The notes beneath the pieces were generated by a model that did not search any database, had not been told where the DNA came from, and was given only the letters and a program-made list of their open reading frames with translations. DNA of 13,676 nucleotides. It comes from DAOUAG01 sp034432935 (GTDB taxonomy: Bacteria; Chloroflexota; Dehalococcoidia; SM23-28-2; RBG-16-64-32). Below are positions 1-6,569 of the stretch, piece after piece (position 1 is the first letter of the stretch; each line of letters opens with the position of its first letter). The stretch covers positions 1 to 13,676 of the forward strand of contig DAOUBD010000055.1 of NCBI GenBank assembly GCA_034432935.1, given 5' to 3'. The position numbers and the translations under genes were made by a program.

Positions 1-11
1 CGTCGGCTCCA

Positions 12-96
12 CCCCAGCCTGAAGGCTGGGGCATCCCGGGGCTGCCCATGCCGCCGCTTTCAAGCTGCGGTCTCGCATCGGCCTCTGCCAGGGGCC
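12..96. repeat. Three adjacent inverted repeats, possible IS200/IS605-like element end
   Basis: Three potential hairpins lie within 85 bases. The first is a perfect 8-bp stem (12-19 with 24-31, CCCCAGCC/GGCTGGGG) around a TGAA loop. The second spans 51-70 and has about eight pairs with one mismatch. The third, 80-85 with 91-96, pairs GGCCTC with GGGGCC and includes one T-G wobble. None is followed by a T-run on either strand, so they are not classic intrinsic terminators. IS200/IS605 elements lack terminal inverted repeats and carry subterminal hairpins at their ends, which fits this arrangement, but no transposase or TnpB sequence is visible. Alternatives are a REP-like intergenic repeat or a structured 3' end of the atp transcript. 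Confidence 0.4.
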
Positions 97-129
97 TCGC
101 CGGATCTGGCGCAGGGTGGCTACGGCCAT
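97..129 (-). pseudogene. atpG: Possible 5' remnant of atpG (F-ATPase gamma subunit)
   Basis: An ATG at 129-127 lies 45 nt beyond the atpA stop, where atpG normally follows in F-ATPase operons. It is preceded by AGGGAG with 10 nt spacing. The first 11 codons read MAVATLRQIRR, which resembles the AtpG N-terminus (an LRxIRRRI-type start). The frame then continues open to base 1 as GPWQRPMRDRSL and onward, which does not resemble AtpG; the expected basic and Asn-Thr-rich helix and the IT.AM motif are absent. The change occurs where a set of inverted repeats begins. I infer a gamma-subunit gene interrupted by a mobile element or joined to foreign sequence by assembly. The match is only 11 residues, so chance resemblance is possible. 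The true atpG may also lie further on, outside the window. Confidence 0.4.
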
Positions 130-174
130 CGAGATGCTTCTCCCTGTCCGGATCGCACGCACATCATAGCCCGC

Positions 175-1686
175 CTAGTAGGGCACCGACTCCTTGAACT
201 GCTGTATGGCGGCCTTCAACTTCTCCTCCGTCGCGGCCTCGATTATCTTCTTCTCTTCGATGTCCCTTATCACATCGGGGTGAGAGGTCTCCATGTACCG
301 GTGGAAGGCCTCCTCGAAGGCCCGGACCTTGGTGACTTCGACATCGTCCAGGTAGCCGTTGACGGCGGCGTAGATGATGGACACCTCCTGGCCCAGGGTT
401 AGCGGCTGGAACTGGGGCTGCTTGAGGACTTCGGTCAGCCGCTGTCCGCGGTCCAGTTGGCGCCTGGTGGCCGGGTCTAGCTCTGATGTGCCGAACTGGG
501 CGAAGGCCGCCAGCTCGCGGTACTGGGCCAGGCCCAGGCGCATACCCCCAGCCACCTGCCGCATGGCCTTCGTCTGGGCCGCGCCGCCGACCCGTGAGAC
601 CGAGAGGCCGGCGTTGATGGCCGGGCGAATGCCAGCGTTGAAGAGGTCCGTCTCCAGGTAGATCTGGCCGTCGGTGATGGAGATGACGTTGGTTGGTATG
701 TAGCCTGAGACGTCGCCAGCCTGCGTCTCGATGATGGGCAGGGCCGTCAGCGATCCGCCGCCGTACTCGGGGGCCAGCTTGGCGGCCCGCTCCAAGAGGC
801 GGCTGTGCAGGTAGAAGACGTCGCCGGGGTAGGCCTCGCGGCCCGGGGGGCGGCGCAGGAGCAGGGACATCTGCCGGTAGGCCCAGGCGTGCTTGGAGAG
901 GTCGTCATAGATGACGAGGGCGTCCTTCCCCTGCTCCATGAGCTCCTCGCCCATGGCGCAGCCGGAGTAGGGAGCCAGGTACTGGAGGGCCGCCGGGTCT
1001 GCCGCATTGGCGGCCACGACGATGGTGTGGTCCATGGCGCCGTGCTCCTCCAAGATGCCCACCACCTGGGCCACCTTCGAGGCCTGCTGGCCGATGGCGA
1101 CGTAGATGCACACCAGATCGCCGCCTTTCTGGGCGATGATGGTGTCCAAACAGATGGCCGTCTTGCCCGTAAAGCGGTCGCCGATGATGAGCTCGCGCTG
1201 GCCCCGGCCGATAGGGATCATGGCATCGATGGCCTTTATGCCGGTATGGACAGGGGTGTTCACGCTCTTGCGGACCACGACGTTGGGGGCGATCCGCTCC
1301 ACCGGCCGGGTCTTGTCGGCGGGCACCGGGCCCTTGCCATCCAGGGGCTGTCCCAGCGGGTCCACGACGCGGCCGATGAGCGCTTCGCCCACCGGGACCC
1401 GGACGATGCGCCCCGTAGAGCGCACCTCATCCCCCTCCTTGATGTCAGTGTAGTCCCCCAGGATGATGGCGCCGACGGTGTCTTCTTCCAGGTTCAGGGC
1501 CATGCCCATGACGCCGTTGGGGAACTGGAGCAGCTCGCTGTACATGCAGTTGGCCAGACCGTAGATGCGGGCGATCCCATCGCCCGCCTCGACGACGGTG
1601 CCGACATCGACGGCCGTGACGGCGGCGCCAAACTGCTGAATCTGCTGCCGGATGATGGATGCTATCTCTTCAGGTTTAACGGCCAT
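175..1686 (-). CDS. atpA: F1Fo ATP synthase subunit alpha
   Basis: Alpha subunit of the F1 head (503 aa, normal length), which binds non-catalytic nucleotide and alternates with beta to form the cytoplasmic catalytic hexamer. The N-terminal beta-barrel region runs to about residue 95. The P-loop is GDRFTGKT at 169-176. The Walker B-like strand DALVIYDD ends at 262, followed by SKHAWAYRQ. The signature PAINAGLSVSRVGGAAQ carries the conserved arginine finger R365. The P-loop has Phe172 where most alpha subunits have Gln. The ATG start is supported by AGGAGG with 7 nt spacing, and the gene lies 33 nt after atpH. Stop is TAG. It should be followed by atpG, but only a possible fragment of that gene is seen. 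Identification is secure. Confidence 0.98.
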   Translation of the reverse strand: MAVKPEEIASIIRQQIQQFGAAVTAVDVGTVVEAGDGIARIYGLANCMYSELLQFPNGVMGMALNLEEDTVGAIILGDYTDIKEGDEVRSTGRIVRVPVGEALIGRVVDPLGQPLDGKGPVPADKTRPVERIAPNVVVRKSVNTPVHTGIKAIDAMIPIGRGQRELIIGDRFTGKTAICLDTIIAQKGGDLVCIYVAIGQQASKVAQVVGILEEHGAMDHTIVVAANAADPAALQYLAPYSGCAMGEELMEQGKDALVIYDDLSKHAWAYRQMSLLLRRPPGREAYPGDVFYLHSRLLERAAKLAPEYGGGSLTALPIIETQAGDVSGYIPTNVISITDGQIYLETDLFNAGIRPAINAGLSVSRVGGAAQTKAMRQVAGGMRLGLAQYRELAAFAQFGTSELDPATRRQLDRGQRLTEVLKQPQFQPLTLGQEVSIIYAAVNGYLDDVEVTKVRAFEEAFHRYMETSHPDVIRDIEEKKIIEAATEEKLKAAIQQFKESVPY

Positions 1687-1719
1687 CTTGGAGCCTCCTC
1701 TTTTGCCAAGGTCGGCCTG

Positions 1720-2259
1720 TCACTGGGCCACCCCCGCCAATTGGCGCTTCAACTCTTGGAGCCGGCTGCGGGTGCTGCCATCGATGAGGCGGTCCCCGAT
1801 GCGGACGATGAGGCCGCCCAGGATGCTCTCGTCTACCTCGGTCTCCACCACTACCTTCCCGCCTGTGATCTCGGCCAACCGCTTCTCAATGGCCTGCACG
1901 TCTTCGGGAGTAAGGGGGACCGCAGCGGTCACCAGGGCATGAGAGGTGCCCCTAGCCTTGTCCAGTGTCTCCCGGTAGGCGGCGGCGATCTGGGGTGCCA
2001 GCCCCGTCTTGCCCCGGCGTATCAGGAGGCGGCCCAGGTTCAAGACGAGAGGGTCGGCGCCGGCCAGGACGGTTTCCAGCAGGCGCTGTTTGTCCGCCAG
2101 GGGCACCCGCGTGTTGCTGAAGAAGGCCTGGGCCTGGGGGTCAGCGCAGAGGCGTGCCAGGGCATCCAGCCCTTCGGCCCAGGAATCTTCGGTGCCCTCC
2201 TCCCGGGCCAGTAGAAAGGCGGCTTCCGCATAGCGCCGCGCAGCGACCTGGGTCCTCAC
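1720..2259 (-). CDS. atpH: F1Fo ATP synthase subunit delta
   Basis: Delta (OSCP-type) subunit, 179 aa, which joins the top of the F1 head to the peripheral stalk made of b subunits. The N-terminal helical domain starts with the conserved ARRYAEAAFLLARE pattern (residues 7-20). The C-terminal signature is clear: ILGG at 146-149, then IGD around 154-156 and the D.S...RLQEL stretch to about 170. The start codon is GTG and overlaps the atpF stop as GTGA, so translation is probably coupled to atpF. I see no separate strong ribosome-binding site that would favour another start. Position between atpF and atpA is the canonical one. Delta subunits diverge a lot in sequence, but position and the C-terminal motif together leave little doubt. 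Confidence 0.96.
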   Translation of the reverse strand: MRTQVAARRYAEAAFLLAREEGTEDSWAEGLDALARLCADPQAQAFFSNTRVPLADKQRLLETVLAGADPLVLNLGRLLIRRGKTGLAPQIAAAYRETLDKARGTSHALVTAAVPLTPEDVQAIEKRLAEITGGKVVVETEVDESILGGLIVRIGDRLIDGSTRSRLQELKRQLAGVAQ

Positions 2260-2786
2260 GCCTGGTCCCCGCCTCCGTTGACTGGCGCCTCCGCCAGCAC
2301 CTCCTCTATGAGCTGCCGGTGGGCGTCACGGTCGAGGCTGCGCCGGATGACCCGCTCGGCCGCGGTGATGGTAAGGTCAGCGAACTCACGCCGTAGCTGG
2401 GCGATAGCGCCGTCCCGCTCCAACTGGATTTCGGCACGGGCGCGCTCCAGAAGCTGTTCGGCCTCGGCGCGGGCGCTCTGGCGGGCCTCCTCCTGTATGC
2501 GGGCCGATATCTGCTGGGCCTGGGCGACTAGGGCCTGGCCCTCCTGGCGCGCCCGCTCCAGTTCCCTGGCCACCTCCTGCTCCGTTTCGGCCAGACGCCG
2601 CTTCGCTTCCTCCGAGGCCTCCAACCCTTCCTGTATCCGCTTCTTTCTCTCGTCCAGCACCCTCAGCAGCGGCTTGTAGAGGAGGACCGAGAAGAGCAGC
2701 AAGAGAAGCCCGAAGTTGACGAGCTGGGCGATGAGGGCCGGCAGGTTGAAGCCCAGGGCGCTTATGCCAAGGAATAGCGTTTCCAT
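2256..2786 (-). CDS. atpF: F1Fo ATP synthase subunit b
   Basis: Peripheral-stalk subunit b, 176 aa. A single N-terminal membrane helix spans about residues 15-37. It is followed by YKPLLRVLDERKKRIQEGL and a long charged, Ala/Glu/Arg-rich coiled coil (about 45-160) that dimerises and reaches delta at the top of F1. The C-terminus is short and Gly-rich. The ATG start lies 38 nt after atpE. Its ribosome-binding site is weak: the best match, AGGA, is 14 nt from the start and sits in the loop of a small hairpin (2795-2813). This fits the much lower amount of b than c needed per complex. The stop overlaps the atpH GTG. Confidence 0.96.
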   Translation of the reverse strand: METLFLGISALGFNLPALIAQLVNFGLLLLLFSVLLYKPLLRVLDERKKRIQEGLEASEEAKRRLAETEQEVARELERARQEGQALVAQAQQISARIQEEARQSARAEAEQLLERARAEIQLERDGAIAQLRREFADLTITAAERVIRRSLDRDAHRQLIEEVLAEAPVNGGGDQA

Positions 2787-2794
2787 GTTCTGTC

Positions 2795-2813
2795 GTCCGT
2801 TCCTACTACGGAC
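2795..2813 (-). promoter_or_regulatory. Small hairpin in the atpE-atpF spacer, with AGGA in its loop
   Basis: On the minus-strand transcript, GTCCGT and ACGGAC form a perfect 6-bp stem around the 7-nt loop AGTAGGA. It lies just upstream of atpF and just downstream of the atpE stop. The only Shine-Dalgarno-like bases for atpF are in the loop. The structure could hold down atpF translation or protect the 3' end of the atpE message, giving the high c:b ratio that F-ATPases need. A 6-bp stem is short, so this is tentative. Confidence 0.35.
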
Positions 2814-2824
2814 CTGCGGCTGCC

Positions 2825-3082
2825 CTAGAAGACGAAGCCGATCATCACCGCAGTGACCAGGGCGTAGATGCCGATGGCCTCAGCGAAGGCCAGCCCCAGG
2901 ATCATATTGGTCTGGATGGCGGGTTGCGCCTCCGGGTTGCGCCCTAGGGCGTCCAGCGCCCGGCCCACCAGGTTGCCGATGGCCAGGGACGGCCCGATGG
3001 CGCCGATCCCCATGGCGAAACCTGCGGCCAAGAACTTGATGCCGTCGTCGGTGATGTTGGTCACCAGCATAGGCAAGTCCAT
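2825..3082 (-). CDS. atpE: F1Fo ATP synthase subunit c (proteolipid)
   Basis: Subunit c, 85 aa, which forms the rotating membrane ring of Fo. Two membrane helices (about 14-40 and 53-85) are joined by a polar loop with R48-N49-P50, the position of the usual RQP. The ion-binding carboxylate is Glu68 in AFAEAIGIYA. Helix 1 has the Gly/Ala-rich GFAMGIGAIGPSLAIG packing motif. The residue after the Glu is Ala rather than Ser/Thr, and the helix-1 position normally occupied by Gln in Na+ enzymes is aliphatic, so H+ coupling is the better guess. The start is supported by a strong AGGAGG at 3089-3094 inside a purine-rich leader, which fits the high expression needed for a multi-copy ring. Confidence 0.98.
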   Translation of the reverse strand: MDLPMLVTNITDDGIKFLAAGFAMGIGAIGPSLAIGNLVGRALDALGRNPEAQPAIQTNMILGLAFAEAIGIYALVTAVMIGFVF

Positions 3083-3143
3083 CTATTCCCTCCTTTTGGA
3101 CCTTCCTTCTTACCGTCGGTCACTGCGAATCTTGTGTCCCGCA

Positions 3144-4229
3144 TCACGCCGTCTCGTGGGCCGTCCCTGGCGCGCGGCCGCCTTCCTGGCCCGGGGCCTC
3201 GCCGTGCTCCCCGCCGTGTTCGCCGTGAGAGACGGCCATCACTCCGAACACCAGGGTCAGCATGGCGAAGATGAAGGCCTGGATGACGCCCACGAAGAGC
3301 TCCAGCCCGTAGAAGACGATGGTGACGATGAAGGGGGTGAGGAAGGTGAACATGAGAATCACCACCTCACCAGCGAACATGTTGCCGAAGAGACGGAAGG
3401 TGAAGCTCACCAGCCTCACCATCTCCGAGATGAGTTCGAGAATGCCCACGAAGGCATCGATGACGCCCTGGAAGATGAGCCCGAAGTTCAAACGGAAGAG
3501 GCCCCGGAACAGGGTGCCGAAATTGAAGAACTTCTTGCCGTAGCTGAAGAGACCCAGCGAGGTCACGCCCCAGGTCTCCACCGCAATGGCAGAGGCGATG
3601 GCCAGGGCCAAGGGCGTGTTCAGGTCGGTGTTGGGACCCCGCAGGAAGGGCATCAGTTCGCCCACGGACTTCCCTTGGTCCTTGGCCTCCTCGTACTTCT
3701 GGGGGGCATCCGGGTCCTCCTCGTCAATGGTGTCGCCGCTCAAGCTCCCTGGCCCGGAAAGGGGCACGTAGGCTATGTCCAAAGAGCCCGCGGCGGCCTT
3801 CTCCATCACGAAGCCGTGCTCCTGCTCCTGCACCCCGCCGATGGTGTTGAAGATAGGCAAGAGGGAGAGCCAATTGGAAGCCAGCACGAAGAAGAAGATG
3901 GTGGCAACCACCGGAAAGAAGCGCCTCCCGTTCTTCTCGCCAGCGACGTTGACCACCAGGGTGTAGAAGGCCTCTACGATGGCCTCCACGACGTTCTGAA
4001 CGCCCGTGGGCACCAGCTCCCAACGCCGGGTGGCCAAGAATACCGCGACGATCATGGTGGCCACCACCAGCCAGGAGGTGAGCATGGTGTTGGTGATGCC
4101 GATGCCGCCGACGTGAAAGAGGGTCTCGGGCTTGATGGCGATGTGCGGGGTCGGCCCCCGGAAGAAAACGAAACCGATGAGGAAGCCTGCCAAGGCCAGG
4201 ATGGCGATGACGGGGGCCCTAGGTTTCAT
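3144..4229 (-). CDS. atpB: F1Fo ATP synthase subunit a, enlarged
   Basis: Stator subunit a, which forms the proton half-channels against the c-ring. At 361 aa it is clearly longer than most bacterial AtpB proteins (about 240-300). Core motifs are intact: the first helix near the N-terminus, NWLSLLP at 119-125, TDLNTPLALA at 201-210, the essential Arg279 in FRLFGNMFAGE, and the GVIQAFIFAMLT final helix with Gln317. The extra length is mostly a polar, acidic stretch between about 128 and 200, including IDEEDPDAPQKYEEAKD, placed in the loop expected to face outside the cytoplasm. The C-terminus is a His/Gly/Glu-rich tail (about 335-361). The ATG start has AGGAAAAGG immediately upstream and overlaps the previous gene by 11 nt. 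The atpE gene follows after 61 nt. Confidence 0.96.
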   Translation of the reverse strand: MKPRAPVIAILALAGFLIGFVFFRGPTPHIAIKPETLFHVGGIGITNTMLTSWLVVATMIVAVFLATRRWELVPTGVQNVVEAIVEAFYTLVVNVAGEKNGRRFFPVVATIFFFVLASNWLSLLPIFNTIGGVQEQEHGFVMEKAAAGSLDIAYVPLSGPGSLSGDTIDEEDPDAPQKYEEAKDQGKSVGELMPFLRGPNTDLNTPLALAIASAIAVETWGVTSLGLFSYGKKFFNFGTLFRGLFRLNFGLIFQGVIDAFVGILELISEMVRLVSFTFRLFGNMFAGEVVILMFTFLTPFIVTIVFYGLELFVGVIQAFIFAMLTLVFGVMAVSHGEHGGEHGEAPGQEGGRAPGTAHETA

Positions 4230-4455
4230 CCTTTTCCTTTCCAGTCTTGTCTTCGGTTATCACCCGCATTAGTAGCACATAGCCGCCAAAGAGCGCCAGC
4301 GCTAGCCCCAGAAAGAGGCCCAGCAGCGTGAAGAGGGGCCGCGTCCCCAGCCATGTGTCTAATAGAAACCCGCCGGCGATGCCGCCGACGATGCTCATGG
4401 CGAAGTACCAGCCGATGCCCAGGAGCCGCATGGCTGACGGGAGTCTCGTCAGCAC
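4219..4455 (-). CDS. atpZ: AtpZ/AtpI-family small membrane protein
   Basis: First gene of the atp operon, 78 aa, with two predicted membrane helices (about 13-33 and 41-63). The GIGWYFAMSIVGGIAGGFLLD and LGTRP.FTLLG patterns are typical of the AtpZ/AtpI family (F0F1-ATPase gene 1). The C-terminus is short and charged (TEDKTGKEKDET). AtpI proteins assist c-ring assembly and AtpZ-like proteins have been linked to Mg2+/Ca2+ handling; which applies here cannot be told. Two helices and short length favour the AtpZ type. The GTG start at 4455 is chosen because AGGAGG lies 7 nt upstream. The end overlaps atpB by 11 nt, suggesting translational coupling. Confidence 0.85.
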   Translation of the reverse strand: MLTRLPSAMRLLGIGWYFAMSIVGGIAGGFLLDTWLGTRPLFTLLGLFLGLALALFGGYVLLMRVITEDKTGKEKDET

Positions 4456-4508
4456 TGCTGGCCCTCCTCTAGCAGGCGGGCGGGCCGTCCCTCACGCCAA
4501 TTGCGAAG

Positions 4509-4536
4509 ATTATCACAACCCCTGCCTTGCGTCCAA
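4509..4536 (-). promoter_or_regulatory. Predicted sigma70-type promoter of the atp operon
   Basis: On the minus strand a GATAAT -10 box (4514-4509) is preceded by an extended TG element. A weak TTGGAC -35 box (4536-4531) lies 16 nt upstream. Transcription would start near 4502, giving a leader of about 47 nt before the GTG of the first atp gene. Position, 5/6 match and extended -10 make it the best candidate in the 167-nt spacer between 4456 and 4622. Confidence 0.55.
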
Positions 4537-4567
4537 CCAGGCAGGCCTGGACCGGCCTCCACACTAT

Positions 4568-4600
4568 GCCGGCAGCGACGCATGCCAGGGCCCTGCCGGC
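4568..4600 (-). terminator. Inverted repeat after the nuclease-domain gene, weak terminator candidate
   Basis: A perfect 8-bp inverted repeat, GCCGGCAG (4568-4575) and CTGCCGGC (4593-4600), encloses a 17-nt loop. It starts 22 nt past the stop of the bifunctional-nuclease gene and upstream of the atp promoter. There is no T-run after it and the loop is long, so intrinsic termination is doubtful. It may only be a barrier between two operons. Confidence 0.25.
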
Positions 4601-4622
4601 GCTCTCAGGCGGTTCTCTCCCC

Positions 4623-5165
4623 TTAGGACTTCTTGCCGAAGTCCTCCAGGTCTAGGCCTTCGATAACGTCCCGGAAGGGGCTCAGCTTCTCCAGCTCTTC
4701 CGGAGAGACCTCTTTGGTCTCCTCGTGGGCTTCGGGCCCGACACCCTCCAGAGGACTCCCCTCCTCGTCCAGACGGACCCCCGCCTTCTCCAATACGGAC
4801 TCCTCGGCATAGATGGGCACCTGGGCGCGCACCGCCAGGGCGATGGCATCGCTGGGGCGGGAGTCGATCTCCAGGATCCGGCCATCAACCTGGAGCATGA
4901 TCCGTGCGTAGAAGGTGTCGTTGGCCAGGTCGTTCACCAAGACGTATTCCACCACGGCGCCAAGGGAGTCAATCACCGAGCGCAAGAGGTCGTGAGTGAG
5001 GGGCCTGGCCACACTCACCTCTTGCAGACGGACAGCGATGGCGTCAGCCTCAGCGGGGCCGATCCAGATGGGCAGGTAGCGGTCGGCGTTCTTCTCCTTG
5101 AGGATGACCACGCGCTGGTAGTTCATCAGGCTGACGCGTATGCTCTCTATGGTCATCTCAACCAC
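4623..5165 (-). CDS. Bifunctional nuclease (BFN/DUF151) domain protein
   Basis: A 180-aa soluble protein. The first 125 or so residues are a BFN domain: LPIWIG at 31-36 followed by E39-A40, RPLTHDL at 54-60, DTFYA at 83-87, and DSRPSDAIALA at 101-111, all family hallmarks. A member from Thermotoga has reported RNase and DNase activity; whether this protein is a nuclease is inferred only from family membership. The acidic C-terminus (about 131-180) has no clear domain, though VSPEELEKLSPFRDVIEGL may form a helical tail. The GTG start is preferred over the ATG three codons later because GGAGGT lies 6 nt upstream of the GTG. It follows the MFS gene after a 60-nt gap and probably ends the pyrF transcript. 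Confidence 0.9.
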   Translation of the reverse strand: MVEMTIESIRVSLMNYQRVVILKEKNADRYLPIWIGPAEADAIAVRLQEVSVARPLTHDLLRSVIDSLGAVVEYVLVNDLANDTFYARIMLQVDGRILEIDSRPSDAIALAVRAQVPIYAEESVLEKAGVRLDEEGSPLEGVGPEAHEETKEVSPEELEKLSPFRDVIEGLDLEDFGKKS

Positions 5166-5225
5166 GCTGCCACCTCCCTAAGGCGATGCACCATCATCGT
5201 ACCGCCGGCCCCCGAGGGTGTCAAT

Positions 5226-6569
5226 CTAGGTGGACACCTCTTGCGGCGTTCTAGTGGACGCCGGACCGGGCACGTCGTCCCCACCGTACACCGCACTGGC
5301 CACGGCGAGGGCTAATACGACCGCGGCCACCAGCAAAAGCACCGCCGGCACCTTCAACCAGTCGGTGATGACGCCGATGACCAAAAGGGGCATGAGGGAG
5401 ATAAAGTTGGCGGAGACCACCTGGGTAGCGAATATGCGTCCTCGCATCTCTGGAGGGGCCCTTTCGTGCAGAATCGACTGGGCTGGGGCGTTGAGAAGAG
5501 CATAAGCGAAGCCCATGGGCCCGGCGATAGCCATGGTCAGGGCCTGGAGGAGGGAGACCCGCAGCAAACGCTCCAGGTCCGCCGAGCCCGGCGCCCCCTG
5601 GGTGAGTTCGGCGATGGGTTTGACCAGGGCCAAGAGCACCAGGCAGGCCGCGATGCCCAATAGGCCCAGCACCACCGCCCGGTTCTTGCCCCGCTGGGAG
5701 AGCCAGGGCAGGAAACGCAGCCCTATGAGAGCTCCGACGCCTGTGGGCGCAAAGACGAAGGCGGCGTTGTCTGCCGGTACCTCCAGGACATCCCGCATGT
5801 ATCGCGGAATGAGGATGGCGAAGAGGAGCACCAGCGTGCTGCTCATGATGAGCTGCACCAGCGCCAGGGAGGAGTAGCGGTCTGAGACCAGGGCGCGCCA
5901 ACTCTCCCGGAACTCCGACGGTATGCCGCCGAAGATCGGCCCTTGGGGCAGCTTCGGGCCGCGCTTCTCCCGCACCTCCCGCAGCTGGTAAGCGAGTAGG
6001 GCCGCCAGCACAAAGAGGGCCGCCGCCGCTATGAACATCCCCCCAGCGCCCGCCGTCTTCAGGATCATCGGCGCCAGAAAGACGATCCCCACTAGTTGAG
6101 AGCCCGTCACCGTGAAGTTGTACAGGCTATTGGCCGGGACGAGCCTTTCGCGGGAAACCAGGGACGGTACCAGGGCGACCACCGCCGGGTTGAAGAAGAG
6201 CCCGGCCGTGGCGAAGCCTACGGAGATGCCGTAGATGACCCATTCGTTGGAATGGAAAAAGAAGAAGAGCAGACAAGCCCCAGCCCGCAACAGGTTGGTG
6301 ACAACCAGCACCGGTTCCTTGCGGGTCCGGTCCAAGACGACACCGACGATGAAACCCAGGGGGATAGAGGGGAGGATAAAGGCTAGCACCAGGAGACTGG
6401 TGTGGACGGATGACCCGGTGAGCCCGAGGACCACGACCAGGAGGGTGAAGAGGATGGCGTTCTGGGCCGTCTGGGCCAGCCCCTGGCTGAGCCACAGGCT
6501 AGCAAAGCGGCGGTCGGCCAGCAGCGCTCGCGAGCGGGCTACGGCCCTGATATCGGCGTCATAGGTCAC
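5226..6569 (-). CDS. MFS transporter, EntS/MFS_3-like exporter
   Basis: A 447-aa major facilitator with about 10-12 hydrophobic segments, expected in the cytoplasmic membrane. N-terminal ADRRFASLWLSQGLAQ, the motif-A-like DRTRKEP at 80-86 after the second helix, FFNPAVVALVPSLV near 125-139 and ERAPPEMRGR at 369-378 are typical of the MFS_3/enterobactin-exporter-like drug efflux group. The substrate is unknown. The frame is open upstream to 6794, but that extension is Pro/Gly/Arg-rich and lies over the preceding gene. The GTG at 6569 starts just before the conserved region and overlaps the upstream stop as GTGA, with GGAGGGG about 11 nt upstream. Translation is probably coupled to the DUF951 gene. 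Confidence 0.9.
   Translation of the reverse strand: MTYDADIRAVARSRALLADRRFASLWLSQGLAQTAQNAILFTLLVVVLGLTGSSVHTSLLVLAFILPSIPLGFIVGVVLDRTRKEPVLVVTNLLRAGACLLFFFFHSNEWVIYGISVGFATAGLFFNPAVVALVPSLVSRERLVPANSLYNFTVTGSQLVGIVFLAPMILKTAGAGGMFIAAAALFVLAALLAYQLREVREKRGPKLPQGPIFGGIPSEFRESWRALVSDRYSSLALVQLIMSSTLVLLFAILIPRYMRDVLEVPADNAAFVFAPTGVGALIGLRFLPWLSQRGKNRAVVLGLLGIAACLVLLALVKPIAELTQGAPGSADLERLLRVSLLQALTMAIAGPMGFAYALLNAPAQSILHERAPPEMRGRIFATQVVSANFISLMPLLVIGVITDWLKVPAVLLLVAAVVLALAVASAVYGGDDVPGPASTRTPQEVST

Noticed and set aside
12..31. Intrinsic terminator for the atp operon
   Set aside because: The stem is strong but no T-run follows on the minus strand, and an ATP synthase operon should continue with atpG, atpD and atpC.
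805..2214. Long plus-strand open frame (469 codons) opposite atpA and atpH
   Set aside because: It is antisense to two certain genes, has a composition rich in His, Asp and Gly typical of GC-rich shadow frames, and shows no family motif.
2868..4331. Long plus-strand open frame (487 codons) opposite atpE and atpB
   Set aside because: It lies opposite certain ATP synthase genes; its Glu/His/Gly-rich sequence mirrors the codon pattern of the real genes.
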